From Propionibacteriaceae bacterium P6A17 (lineage in GTDB: Bacteria; Actinomycetota; Actinomycetes; Propionibacteriales; Propionibacteriaceae): 64,000 nt of DNA. Where the stretch lies: positions 124,001-188,000 of the forward strand of contig JHVD01000006.1 of NCBI GenBank assembly GCA_000619965.1, in the 5' to 3' direction. The position numbers and the translations under genes were made by a program. Positions 26,371 to 35,079 of the stretch are shown piece by piece. Position 1 is the first letter of the stretch, and every line of letters starts with the position of its first letter. Below the pieces are notes generated by a model that was given only the letters and a program-made list of their open reading frames with translations, had not been told where the DNA came from and did no database searches.

Positions 26371-26846
26371 GCCGCGCACCGTCGAGGCCGGGCCGACCCC
26401 ACCCGGAAACGACTACCCAAGTGGCACCGAGCCAGAGCGCCGCACGCCAGGCGGCATGGCTGCTCGACCAGCATCCCGCACGGCCATGGCGACTTCGGGA
26501 TCTGGCCGACGAGGTGCACCTGTCGACGTCGCAACTGGGCAGGGCTTTCACGCAGCGATTCGGGATGCCACCGATGCAGTATCTGGCTCGGGCCCGGGCG
26601 CAGCGCCTGGCATGGCTCTTGATGGAGACCGACCTTCCGATCGGGGTCGCCATGGCCGAGGTCGGGTGGCGCAGCCGCGGCCACGCAGCGCGGCAGTTCG
26701 CGGAGCTCATGGGCGTCTCCCCCAGCGAGTTTCGGTCGCAGCTCCGCGCCCGCGCGGGCAGGCTCCCCGCTACCTGGGAGGCTCTCGCGGCGAAGGGGGG
26801 ACGGCCCGATCCATCTCCGGACAGCCAGCGGCGCCCCGGAGAATAG
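26367..26846 (+). CDS. AraC-family HTH regulator
   Basis: 159 residues. Two HTH units are visible: WRLRDLADEVHLSTSQLGRAFTQRFG-type helix pair, then GVAMAEVGWRSRGHAARQFAELMGVSPSEFR, the standard AraC DNA-binding domain. There is no N-terminal ligand-binding domain, so it is the short (MarA/SoxS-size) form. ATG 26367 overlaps the erm stop (ATGA), so it is translated with the resistance gene. It may control the island or its own operon; no operator was identified. Confidence 0.82.
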   Translation: MSRAPSRPGRPHPETTTQVAPSQSAARQAAWLLDQHPARPWRLRDLADEVHLSTSQLGRAFTQRFGMPPMQYLARARAQRLAWLLMETDLPIGVAMAEVGWRSRGHAARQFAELMGVSPSEFRSQLRARAGRLPATWEALAAKGGRPDPSPDSQRRPGE

Positions 26847-26935
26847 GCGGCTGACCGGCGCCTGGGCTGGACACTCCCCGGCGTGCCATCGCACCCTTGG
26901 TGTACTTCATCGTCGCAGTGCTGACGTTGACGATC

Positions 26936-27618
26936 GCCCAGGGGGCGGTGGTGGAACTGGTCGACGTGGTCGTCCAGCTCGGCGGCCACGGCTCACCTTC
27001 ATCACCGCTGACGCCCTCACCATGAAGGTCCGTGAGAGCGGCCGCGTCATCAACACGGTCGTGATGCTCGCGACCGGCGTCAACGCCGACGAGCACCGCG
27101 AAGTCCTCGGCCTGCGCGTCGCAACCACCGAGACCGGCCCGGCCTGGCACGAGTTCTTCGCCGACCTGGTCGCCCGCAGCCTGACCGGGGCCCGGCTCGT
27201 GACCTCCGACGCCCAGCGGTCTGCGACCAGCCCCACACCCACGCCGTCCACACCCAATTCGACCGGCTCCTCGACTACACCAGCGACAAGCTCCCCGCCG
27301 TCACCGACCACCTCGACCACGCCCGGGCCGACATCCTCGCCTTCACCACCTTCCCCGACCGAGGTCTGGCACCAGATCTGGTCGAACAACCCCACCCAAC
27401 GCCTCAACCGGGAAATCCGCCGCCCCACCGATTCCGTCGGGATCTTCCCCAACCGAGCCGCGATCGTCCGCCCCATCGGCGCCGTCCCGGCCAAGCAAAC
27501 CGACGAACAGGCCGAAGGACGCCACCACCTCGGCCTCGAAATCCTCGCCAAGAACCGCAAGACCCCCATCACCAACCAGCCCGAACAGCACACCACCATG
27601 CCCGCACTCGCCAGCTAA
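26936..27618 (+). pseudogene. Scrambled IS256-family (mutator-type) transposase remnant
   Basis: On the + strand FITADALTMKVRESGRVINTVVMLATGVNADEHREVLG (from 26998) and the C-terminal IWSNNPTQRLNREIRRPTDSVGIFPNRA are IS256-type. Between TSDAQR and HTQFDRLL the core with the catalytic residues is deleted, and the middle runs in a different frame (27219-27360). Just upstream, 26936-26989 encodes the preceding transposase segment (AAELDDHVDQFHHRPLG) on the opposite strand, so a piece has been inverted. The element cannot make an active transposase. Confidence 0.75.
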
Positions 27619-27780
27619 CCCCGCCCTGCAGGATCGCCAACGGCTACACCACTACCCGGGACTTGACCCGGGATCAACCGGAGAGGTTGCGATCCTGCCG
27701 GAGCGCAGCAGCCGCAGAAGGGGTCAGGGAGGTCAAGAAGATGGGCTTGTGATGACCGGATCGAATGTCACCAACTGGAT

Positions 27781-27810
27781 AGTCCCGGAAACACTTGTGT
27801 TTCCGGGACT
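27781..27810 (-). terminator. Terminator hairpin 3' of tRNA-Pro
   Basis: Perfect 14-bp stem AGTCCCGGAAACAC / GTGTTTCCGGGACT with a 2-base loop, seven bases beyond the 3' end of the tRNA gene. Strong candidate terminator for the tRNA transcript, and a boundary between the tRNA and the island. Confidence 0.8.
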
Positions 27811-27816
27811 TCTCGG

Positions 27817-27890
<74 letters not shown>

Positions 27891-27962
27891 ATGGATTTTC
27901 GATCCGAGGATGAACTCTAGCGCAGCCTGGTCAGTGGCGCCAATCGACGCCGTCGCTACTTG

Positions 27963-29204
27963 TCAGAACAGGATTTCGCGACGCACCGGCTTGGCGCGGA
28001 CGAGCTCCCGGCCCGCCCGGTAGGACGCGACGACGGGGGCGTCGAAGGCCAAGGCCTCAGTCCAGTCGGGCGCGTCGAGAACGATGAAGTTGGCCGAATT
28101 GCCGACGGCGATGCCGTAGTCGTCGAGGTGCAGGGTGCGGGCCGCGTTGTGGGTGATGAAGCGATAGGACTGCTCGATCTCGCTGCGCCCCATCATCTGG
28201 GTGACGTAGAGACCGTTCAGGACGACGTCGCGCAGGTTGCCGGTGCCCAGCGGATTCCAGGGATCGACGATGTCGTCCTGTCCAAAACTGACGTTGAGCC
28301 CGGCCTCCGTAAGCTCCTTCACCCGGGTGACGCCCCGTCGCTTCGGATAGGTGTCCATTCGGCCCTGCAGGTGCGTGTTGACCAGCGGGTTGGAGACGAA
28401 GTTGATGCCGCTCATCGACAGCAGTCGCAGCAGCCGGATGAAGTAGGCGTTGTTGTAGCTGTGCATGGCCGTCGTGTGCGAGGCCGTGACGCGCTCGCCG
28501 ATGCCTGCCTCGTAGGCACGCGCCGCCAGCGTCTCGAGACCTCGGGAGGCCTCGTCGTCGATCTCGTCACAGTGCACGTCGATGAGGAGCCCGAACTCCA
28601 ACGCCAGTTCCACCGCGAAGTCCAGGGAACTGACCGAGTATTCCCTCGTGAACTCGAAATGCGGGATCGCGCCGATCGCGTCGACGCCCATCTCGGCCGC
28701 GCGCCGCATCAGGGCGCGCCCATCGGGGAACGACTCGATCCCCTCCTGCGGAAACGCGACCAACTGCAGGGTCACGTCGTCGCGCAGCTCCTCACGCAGC
28801 TCCAACAGGGCACGCAACGCGGTGAGCTCCGGATCGGTGACGTCGACGTGGCTTCGCACGTACTGGATGCCGAAACCCGCCTGCTGACGGACCGCGCGTC
28901 GGACACGCTCCTTCACATCCTCGACGGTGAGCGTGCGCTTGCGCTCGCTCCACACCTGGATGCCCTCGAACAGGGTGCCCGACTCGTTGTACCTCGGCTG
29001 CCCCGCGGTGAGCGCCGAATCCAGATGTACATGCGACTCGATGAACGGCGGCAACGCCAACCGACCGCCGTGATCGATGACCCGCTCCCCCCGACGCGCC
29101 TCGAGGCCGGGCCCGATCTCCGCGAAGCGGCCACCCTCCACGCGAAGATCGCAGGGCGTCGTCGCGGACTCCACCCGGACATTGCGGACGAGCAGGTCGG
29201 TCAT
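27963..29204 (-). CDS. codA: Cytosine deaminase / amidohydrolase
   Basis: 413 residues of the amidohydrolase superfamily. The metal-binding HVH is in ESHVHLD (56-62). VDVHCDEIDDE and TASHTTAMHSYNN supply further His ligands, and SFGQDDIVDPW holds the catalytic Asp in the cytosine-deaminase form. It converts cytosine to uracil for pyrimidine salvage. Its ATG overlaps the stop of codB (ATGA), so uptake and deamination are coupled. Close relatives deaminate other N-heterocycles (creatinine, isoguanine), so the substrate is likely but not certain. Confidence 0.88.
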   Translation of the reverse strand: MTDLLVRNVRVESATTPCDLRVEGGRFAEIGPGLEARRGERVIDHGGRLALPPFIESHVHLDSALTAGQPRYNESGTLFEGIQVWSERKRTLTVEDVKERVRRAVRQQAGFGIQYVRSHVDVTDPELTALRALLELREELRDDVTLQLVAFPQEGIESFPDGRALMRRAAEMGVDAIGAIPHFEFTREYSVSSLDFAVELALEFGLLIDVHCDEIDDEASRGLETLAARAYEAGIGERVTASHTTAMHSYNNAYFIRLLRLLSMSGINFVSNPLVNTHLQGRMDTYPKRRGVTRVKELTEAGLNVSFGQDDIVDPWNPLGTGNLRDVVLNGLYVTQMMGRSEIEQSYRFITHNAARTLHLDDYGIAVGNSANFIVLDAPDWTEALAFDAPVVASYRAGRELVRAKPVRREILF

Positions 29205-30451
29205 CGCGCATGCACCGCCTTCTGGATGCGCGACCCGACGAGGTACACGACCAGCGCCGTCGCCATCGCGTTGATCGACGTGATGCCCCAGTCCACAGTC
29301 CACCCGACGATGGCTCCGGCCAGCACCCCCGCGACCGACCCCCAAATCACCTTGTAGCGGGGTCGCTCACCGCCGTCGGCGTAGTGCCAGGAGCGGGAGA
29401 AGTAGTCGGCGATCAGGATCGCGCCGATCGGAGGCAGCGTCGCGTTCAGGAACGACAACCAGCCGACGAAGTTGTCGTAGAGCCACAGTGCCAGGACCGT
29501 GCCCAGCGCACCCGCGACGAGCACCAGCGGCTTCTTGTCGAGCTTGCTGATGTTCGCGAACCCCAGACCGGTCGTGTACAGCGCGTTGTTGTTCGTCGTC
29601 CAGATGTTGGCTCCCAGCACGATCAGCGCGGGAACGGCCAATCCTTGGGCGATCATCACGTAGAAAATGTCGTCCTTGCCGGTCATCGCCCCACCGACCG
29701 CACCGAAGCTGAACATCAACGTGTTGCCGATGAGGAAGGCGATGACGGTCGTGACCACTGCGGAACGCGTCGTCTTCGCGAAGCGGGTGAAGTTGGGTGT
29801 GGCGGAGCCACCGGAGATGAAGGAGCCGACCACAAGCCCCACCCCCATCATCAGCGGCATGCCGGAGCTGGCGGCGAAGATCTTCGACAGTCCCCCACCC
29901 TCGGTGGTGGCGAGCACCATCGAATACGTTCCGAGCAGCGCGATCAACGGCACGGAGACGAAGCTGACGATCTCGATGGCCCTGATGCCGAAATAGGCAG
30001 ACGCGGTCATCAGGGCGCCGGCGACGAGCACGATGGGCCACGCCCCGATACCCAGCAGCTCCCCGGTGGGGATCGCGAACATCGCGACGCCCACCCCGAA
30101 CCAGCCCATCTGGGTGAACGAGATCAGCGCCGACGGCAGGAAGCTGCCGACGGACCCGAATGCCTGGCGCGCGAGCAGGTCGAAGCCCATGCCCGTCCTC
30201 GCGCCGATGTAGCCGAGCGCGCCGGTGTAGATGGCCAGGATCACCCCGCCGATGGCGACGGCAGCGACGAAGCCGCCGAGGTCGAGCCCGTTGCCGAGCT
30301 TGGCCCCGACGGACATCGAGGCCGAGAAGAAGGTGAACCCGAGCATGACGAAGCCGACGGCCCAAAAGGACCGTCGGCTTCCTGCCGGGACGGCTTCGAG
30401 GGAGAAATCCTCGTCGCGTGGCGTGCTGGTCGAATCGCTGTCGGTGCTCAT
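29201..30451 (-). CDS. codB: Cytosine permease
   Basis: 416 residues with about twelve hydrophobic helices, of the NCS1 nucleobase:cation symporter family. Features include GARTGMGFDLLARQAFG in the first third, SFTQMGWFGVG, a central SATPNFTRFAKTTRSAV and TTNNNALYTTGLGFANI, as in CodB. Upstream gene of the two-gene codBA operon. The partner deaminase supports cytosine as substrate. Confidence 0.9.
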   Translation of the reverse strand: MSTDSDSTSTPRDEDFSLEAVPAGSRRSFWAVGFVMLGFTFFSASMSVGAKLGNGLDLGGFVAAVAIGGVILAIYTGALGYIGARTGMGFDLLARQAFGSVGSFLPSALISFTQMGWFGVGVAMFAIPTGELLGIGAWPIVLVAGALMTASAYFGIRAIEIVSFVSVPLIALLGTYSMVLATTEGGGLSKIFAASSGMPLMMGVGLVVGSFISGGSATPNFTRFAKTTRSAVVTTVIAFLIGNTLMFSFGAVGGAMTGKDDIFYVMIAQGLAVPALIVLGANIWTTNNNALYTTGLGFANISKLDKKPLVLVAGALGTVLALWLYDNFVGWLSFLNATLPPIGAILIADYFSRSWHYADGGERPRYKVIWGSVAGVLAGAIVGWTVDWGITSINAMATALVVYLVGSRIQKAVHAR

Positions 30452-30545
30452 CGCGTCCCTTCCGGTGGTGCCTGCAAAGTGCCTGCACAGTATTCCGGCG
30501 GATTCCGCGACGGCAACCGGCGATCCCCCCGTCCGCCAGCTGGAC

Positions 30546-30992
30546 TCAGTCCTCCTGGGACTGCTCGATCTGCTCCGTCACGATGCGCTGCTCGCCCGAG
30601 CGCGTGACGGCCACCTTCCTCGGCTTCGCCTCCTCCGCGACGGGGATGACGATGGTCAGGACCCCGTCGGAGTAGTCGGCGGTGATGCGATCGAGCGCCA
30701 CGCCGTTGCCCAGCGTGAGCTGGCGGGCGTAGGTGCCGGAGGAACGCTCACGCACCAGCCACTCGACGCCCTCCTCGCGCACGGGCGCCTTGCGCTCTGC
30801 GCGAATCGTCAGCGTCCCCTCCTCCACATCGATGTCGATCGTCTCAGGGTCCACGCCCGGGAGATCGATCCTGGCGACGAAGTGCTCCTTGCTCCGGGTG
30901 AGATCCATGGGCATCGCGGAACCGGTGGGTACCCGCATCGCGCTGCTGAGGGCGCGGCTGAACTCGCGGAACGGATCGTAGTACTGCGACAT
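30546..30992 (-). CDS. hsp20: Hsp20/alpha-crystallin small heat-shock protein
   Basis: 148 residues. An alpha-crystallin domain runs from about residue 35 to 130 (FVARIDLPGVDPETIDIDVEEGTLTI ... GVLTIVIPVAEEAKPRKVAV). It is an ATP-independent holdase. The start is ATG 30992 with AGGAGT upstream. The promoter region carries a HAIR-like inverted repeat at 31012-31032, so HspR-type heat-shock control is likely. Confidence 0.92.
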   Translation of the reverse strand: MSQYYDPFREFSRALSSAMRVPTGSAMPMDLTRSKEHFVARIDLPGVDPETIDIDVEEGTLTIRAERKAPVREEGVEWLVRERSSGTYARQLTLGNGVALDRITADYSDGVLTIVIPVAEEAKPRKVAVTRSGEQRIVTEQIEQSQED

Positions 30993-31011
30993 GTTGACTC
31001 CTGTTGGCCAC

Positions 31012-31032
31012 GTTGAGCCGACTTGGCTCAAC
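31012..31032 (-). promoter_or_regulatory. HAIR-like (HspR) operator upstream of hsp20
   Basis: The perfect inverted repeat GTTGAGCC-GACTT-GGCTCAAC contains TTGAGC-N7-GCTCAA, the spacing of the HAIR element CTTGAGT-N7-ACTCAAG. A second, inverted copy of the half-sites (GCTCAA...TTGAGC) is at 31053-31072. Reading towards hsp20, TAGACT preceded 17 bases earlier by CTCAAC is a possible promoter embedded between the two. Confidence 0.65.
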
Positions 31033-31120
31033 TCTTGCCTTCAGTCTAGCACGCTCAATTCAAAAGTTGAGCAGAGGACGCTCAATCCCTTCGGAATGAC
31101 TGCTGGTGCGAGCAACGCGA

Positions 31121-31151
31121 ACGCCCCGCCTCCAGGGTAGAGACGGGGCGT
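31121..31151 (-). terminator. Hairpin terminator after der
   Basis: ACGCCCCG (31121-31128) pairs with CGGGGCGT (31144-31151) across a 15-base loop, 13 bases beyond the der stop codon. No T-tract. Confidence 0.5.
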
Positions 31152-31163
31152 CGGAGGGGTGCC

Positions 31164-32519
31164 TCAGCGTTCGCTGCGCTTGCTGCGGGCCCGAACCTCG
31201 ACGTGTACCGGCGAGCCGCGGAACCCGAAGTCCTCGCGCAGGCGCCGCTCCACAAACCGCGTGTACTGCGGATCCATCTGGCCACTGGTGAACAGCACGA
31301 ATGTGGGTGGGCAGTTGTGCGCCTGGGTGCCGAAGAGGATGCGAGGCTGCTTCCCGCCCCGGACCGGATGCGGGTGCGCCGCGGCCAGACGTCCGAGGAA
31401 GGAATTGAGCTTGCCCGTCGAGATCCGCGTCTCCCAGCCCTCCGCCGCCTCCTCGATGGCCTTCGAAAGCTTGTCGACGTTGCGGCCCGTCAGCGCCGAG
31501 ATGTTGACGATCGGCGCCCACTGGAACGCCACCAGATCGCGCTCCACCTCGCGCTCCAGGTAGCGGCGACGCTCCTCGTCGGTGAGATCCCACTTGTTGA
31601 ACGCAATGACGAGCGCACGACCACCCTCCTCGATCGAGCTCAAAATGCGCAGGTCCTGATCGGTGATCGGTTCGGAGGCGTCGATCACGAGGATGCAGAC
31701 CTCGGCGCGCTCGATGGCGGCCTGCGTGCGCAGGCTGGCGTAGTACTCGTGCCCCGACGCCTCCTTGACGCGACGACGAATGCCCGCGGTGTCGATGAAG
31801 TGGTAGACATTGCCGCCCACCTCGACGATCTCGTCGACCGGATCGACCGTGGTGCCCGAGACGTCGGAGACGACGGAGCGCTGCTGACGGGCCAGGCGGT
31901 TGAGCAGCGACGACTTGCCGACGTTGGGCTTGCCGACGATCGCCACTCGCCTCGGACCCGACTCCTGCACCTCCGGAGTGCGCGGCGCATCGGGCAGGAC
32001 GTCGAGCACTGCGTCGAGCAGGTCCCCCGAGCCGCGGCCGTGCAGCGCCGAGACCGGGTACGGCTCCCCCAGCCCCAGATTCCACATCGTCGCAGCCATC
32101 GATTCGTGACGCTGATCGTCGACCTTGTTGGCCGCCAACACCACCGGCTTGCGGCTCCGGCGCAGGACCCGCACCACCGCCTCGTCCTCGTCGGTGGTGC
32201 CCACGGTGGCGTCGACGACGAACAACACCGCGTCAGCGGCGGCAATGGCAAGCTCGGCCTGCTCGGCGATCTGTGCAGCCATGCCCTTGCCATCCGACAC
32301 CCATCCACCAGTGTCGACGACGATGAAGTCCCGGCCATTCCAGTTGGCGTCGTAGGACACCCGGTCCCGGGTGACCCCCGGCTGGTCCTGCACAACCGCG
32401 GCGCGTCGCCCCAGGATACGGTTGACGAGCGTCGACTTGCCGACGTTCGGGCGCCCGACGACCGCAACCACGGGCTTGATCTGGGTCTCCTGGGACAGGT
32501 CGAAGATCTCGTCGGACAC
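31164..32519 (-). CDS. der: Ribosome biogenesis GTPase Der
   Basis: 451 residues with two tandem GTPase domains: GRPNVGKST (22-30) with DTGGW (69-73) and NKVD (131-134), then GKPNVGKSS (196-204) with DTAGI and NKWD. The C-terminal KH-like domain includes [11 protein letters not shown]. Der acts in 50S subunit assembly. I chose GTG 32519, which follows AAGGAGC. In many actinobacteria der directly follows cmk; here an ABC-F gene on the other strand lies between them. Confidence 0.96.
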   Translation of the reverse strand: MSDEIFDLSQETQIKPVVAVVGRPNVGKSTLVNRILGRRAAVVQDQPGVTRDRVSYDANWNGRDFIVVDTGGWVSDGKGMAAQIAEQAELAIAAADAVLFVVDATVGTTDEDEAVVRVLRRSRKPVVLAANKVDDQRHESMAATMWNLGLGEPYPVSALHGRGSGDLLDAVLDVLPDAPRTPEVQESGPRRVAIVGKPNVGKSSLLNRLARQQRSVVSDVSGTTVDPVDEIVEVGGNVYHFIDTAGIRRRVKEASGHEYYASLRTQAAIERAEVCILVIDASEPITDQDLRILSSIEEGGRALVIAFNKWDLTDEERRRYLEREVERDLVAFQWAPIVNISALTGRNVDKLSKAIEEAAEGWETRISTGKLNSFLGRLAAAHPHPVRGGKQPRILFGTQAHNCPPTFVLFTSGQMDPQYTRFVERRLREDFGFRGSPVHVEVRARSKRSER

Positions 32520-32604
32520 GGGGCGCTCCTTGGGGCTAGCTTGGCGACCGCCCAGTCTATCGGTTAGAGTCGACGGCACCTATTGTCGACGATTGGACAC
32601 CCCG

Positions 32605-32628
32605 ATGGACCTCGCTCCGCGCGCCTGA
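32605..32628 (+). CDS. Possible 7-codon upstream leader frame of the ABC-F gene
   Basis: ATG at 32605 opens MDLAPRA and stops 48 bases before the ABC-F start. Short leaders control several antibiotic-responsive ABC-F genes. Here there is no clear Shine-Dalgarno and no recognised stalling motif, so the claim rests on position only. Confidence 0.25.
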   Translation: MDLAPRA

Positions 32629-32676
32629 ACCGCCGTCGAGCACCCGCTCCGGCGCAGCCCATTTCGCAGGAGCACC

Positions 32677-34203
32677 ATGTCCATTCGCCTTTCCGACCTT
32701 TCCTTCTCCTTCGACGCGCACGCCGAACCCCTGCTGCGCGACGTCTCCTTCTCCCTCACCGCCCACGCAACGGGCGTCGTCGGCCGCAACGGGTCCGGCA
32801 AGTCCACCCTGCTGCGCCTCATCGCCGGCGACCTCAAGCCGACGGCGGGCTCAGTGCACGTCGACGGGCGTGTCGCCCGACTGCGTCAGGACCTCCTGCA
32901 CGCCGACGAGCGCACCGTCGCGGAGATGCTCGGCATCGACGAAACCCTCGCCGCACTACGCCGTATCGAGCAAGGCTCCATCGACGCCCGCGACTTCGAC
33001 CTCGTCAGCGATCGATGGGACATCGAGGCGCGCGCTGTGGCACTGGTCGCCGCGCGGGTCCCGTCGCTGTCCCAGTCCGACGTGCTCGCCCGCCCCGGGC
33101 GTACACTCTCCGGCGGCGAGCTCGGGCAACTCGCGCTCGTCGCGCTCGAACTGGAAGGAGCGTCGATCGCGCTGCTCGACGAACCCACCAACAACCTCGA
33201 CGCACGCTCGCGCGCAGCGCTCTACGCAGCGATCGCTGCCTGGCCCGGCCAAGTGGTGGTCGTCTCCCACGACCGCGCGCTGCTGGGCTTCATGGACGAG
33301 ACCGTCGAGGTGCACGGCGGCTCGGCTCGCCTCTACGGCGGCGACTACGAGTTCTACCTCGCCGAGCGGGAGATCGCCCGGGCGGCGGCACTCCGGGAGG
33401 TCCGCGACGCCGAGGGCGCGCTGCGGGTCGAGCGCAAGGACTTCGCCCACGTCGTACAGACCACCCAGCACCGCGCCGCGAGGGCGAAGAAGAAGTTCGG
33501 GCCCGAGGGCAGCGGAATCAGCGACCCGACGGCCAAGCGCGCAGCCGAGGCGCGCCGCGCGCAACGCGTGAAGCAGGCCGCAGCCGAGGTGCGGCTTGCG
33601 CGCGAGCGGCTGGCGCAGGCTGAACGGCAAGTCCGGACCGACGCGTCGATCCGCATTCCGGCCATCGATCCCGGCGGAGCGCGCGGACGGCTGCTCGCCA
33701 CTGTGGAGTTGCCCGGACGCCACGTGCCCGTCGGGGGCGGCGATCGCATCGCGATCCTCGGCAACAACGGCGTGGGCAAGACCACGCTCCTGCGCAGGAC
33801 CGTGGACGCCGCCGTCACCCGTCGGGTGGGGGTGTTGGATCAACGGCTGGACCTGCCCGCGGGGACCGTCTTCGACGCCGTCGCCTCCGGCGCACCGGAT
33901 CGACTCCCCCACGAGACCCACGAACTGCTCGCCAGATTCCTCATCAGGGGCGAGATGGTGCATCGGGACGTCTCGACGCTCTCGGGCGGGGAGCGCTTCC
34001 GCGTCACTCTGGCGCGCGTGCTGCTGGCCGACCCGCCCCCGGAGCTGCTCGTGCTCGACGAGCCCACCAACAACCTCGACATGGATTCGGTGGATCAACT
34101 CGTCGACGCGCTCACCACCTACCGGGGCGCTCTGCTCGTCGTGAGTCACGACTCCGACCTCCTGGAACGCCTCGCGATCGACCAAGTGATCGAATTGGGC
34201 TGA
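32677..34203 (+). CDS. ABC-F family ATP-binding cassette protein
   Basis: 508 residues with two ABC ATPase domains and no membrane segment. Domain 1: GRNGSGKST (36-44), LSGGELGQ, LLDEPTNNLD. Then an Arg/Lys/Ala-rich linker helix. Domain 2: GNNGVGKTT, LSGGERFR, VLDEPTNNLD. ABC-F proteins bind the ribosomal E site; some (ARE type) protect against antibiotics, others are housekeeping translation factors. The short linker and acquisition-like position fit a resistance-type member, but this is inference. ATG 32677 follows CAGGAGC. Confidence 0.88.
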   Translation: MSIRLSDLSFSFDAHAEPLLRDVSFSLTAHATGVVGRNGSGKSTLLRLIAGDLKPTAGSVHVDGRVARLRQDLLHADERTVAEMLGIDETLAALRRIEQGSIDARDFDLVSDRWDIEARAVALVAARVPSLSQSDVLARPGRTLSGGELGQLALVALELEGASIALLDEPTNNLDARSRAALYAAIAAWPGQVVVVSHDRALLGFMDETVEVHGGSARLYGGDYEFYLAEREIARAAALREVRDAEGALRVERKDFAHVVQTTQHRAARAKKKFGPEGSGISDPTAKRAAEARRAQRVKQAAAEVRLARERLAQAERQVRTDASIRIPAIDPGGARGRLLATVELPGRHVPVGGGDRIAILGNNGVGKTTLLRRTVDAAVTRRVGVLDQRLDLPAGTVFDAVASGAPDRLPHETHELLARFLIRGEMVHRDVSTLSGGERFRVTLARVLLADPPPELLVLDEPTNNLDMDSVDQLVDALTTYRGALLVVSHDSDLLERLAIDQVIELG

Positions 34204-34204
34204 A

Positions 34205-34352
34205 GCCTCACCGCGTCTCGATACGCGGGCGATGCCCGCTACTCGACGAACGGGGGGCACCACGGCCCGCCGACCCAGTCGGCTGACCACGACACCGCGC
34301 CCCCTGATGGTTGAGCAAGCGCCGAAGGCGCGCCGTCGAAACCCGGTGAGGC
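34205..34352. repeat. 148-bp palindromic REP/MITE-like element
   Basis: Terminal inverted repeats GCCTCACCG (34205-34213) and CGGTGAGGC (34344-34352) bracket two small hairpins (GCGGGCGATGCCCGC and GCGCCGAAGGCGC) and the motifs TCTCGATACGCG...CTACTCGAC and TGGTTGAGC...GTCGAAACC. I recall similar motif pairs as dispersed intergenic repeats in actinobacterial genomes. It carries no gene. Confidence 0.6.
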
Positions 34353-34425
34353 CCCCAACCCACCTGCAGCACGTCCTGACACCAGGACAATGCCCGCTAC
34401 TGGCGATGAGTAGACCGCCCGAGCG

Positions 34426-35076
34426 TCAGACAGCCGGCAGCAGCTCCTCGATACGGGCGACGACCTCGTCGGGAAGGATGAACGTCGAGTCGATCACGAC
34501 GACCCCCTCCGCAGCATCCGTGAAATTCGAGACCGTGGAGTCGTCACGGTCACGACGCAGCACCTGGTCCGTCACCGCGGCGCGGTCGGCCTTCCCGGCC
34601 AGCTCCGCCTCCCTGCGGGCCACCCGCGCCGCAGGGTCCGCGACGAGCAGCACTCGCACATCCGCGTCCGGCGCCACCACGGTCGTGATGTCACGCCCCT
34701 CGACGACGATTCGCCGGCGGTGCTCGTCGATGATGCTGCGCATGCGGTCGGTGAGTGTGCGGCGCACGTCGAGGTTCGTCGCCACCCGGGACACCGCCGC
34801 GGAGATGCGCGGCTCACGGATCTCCGCGGTGACGTCACGGCCGTTGATGGTCAGGCGGTTGCCGTCGGCGCTGGTGTCGATCACCAGGTCGGCACCAGCC
34901 ACGTACGCGGCGACGGCATCGTCCGCGATGCCTTCTGCGAGCACCCCGGCGGTCGCGGCACGATACATGGCGCCCGTGTCGAGATAGGCCAACCCGTGTC
35001 GCTCGGCAAGCAAACGTGCCGTGGTGGACTTGCCCGACCCGCTCGGGCCATCGATGGCGATCAGCAGCGAATCCAT
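34426..35076 (-). CDS. cmk: Cytidylate kinase
   Basis: 216 residues. P-loop GPSGSGKST (10-18), DTGAMYRA (33-40), CMP-site region GRDVTAEIREPRISAAVSRVA, and VVEGRDITTVV (122-132) are all canonical. It phosphorylates CMP/dCMP. It is the last gene of prcB-prcA-tyrA-cmk and begins three bases after the tyrA stop codon. Confidence 0.96.
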   Translation of the reverse strand: MDSLLIAIDGPSGSGKSTTARLLAERHGLAYLDTGAMYRAATAGVLAEGIADDAVAAYVAGADLVIDTSADGNRLTINGRDVTAEIREPRISAAVSRVATNLDVRRTLTDRMRSIIDEHRRRIVVEGRDITTVVAPDADVRVLLVADPAARVARREAELAGKADRAAVTDQVLRRDRDDSTVSNFTDAAEGVVVIDSTFILPDEVVARIEELLPAV

Positions 35077-35079
35077 GAC

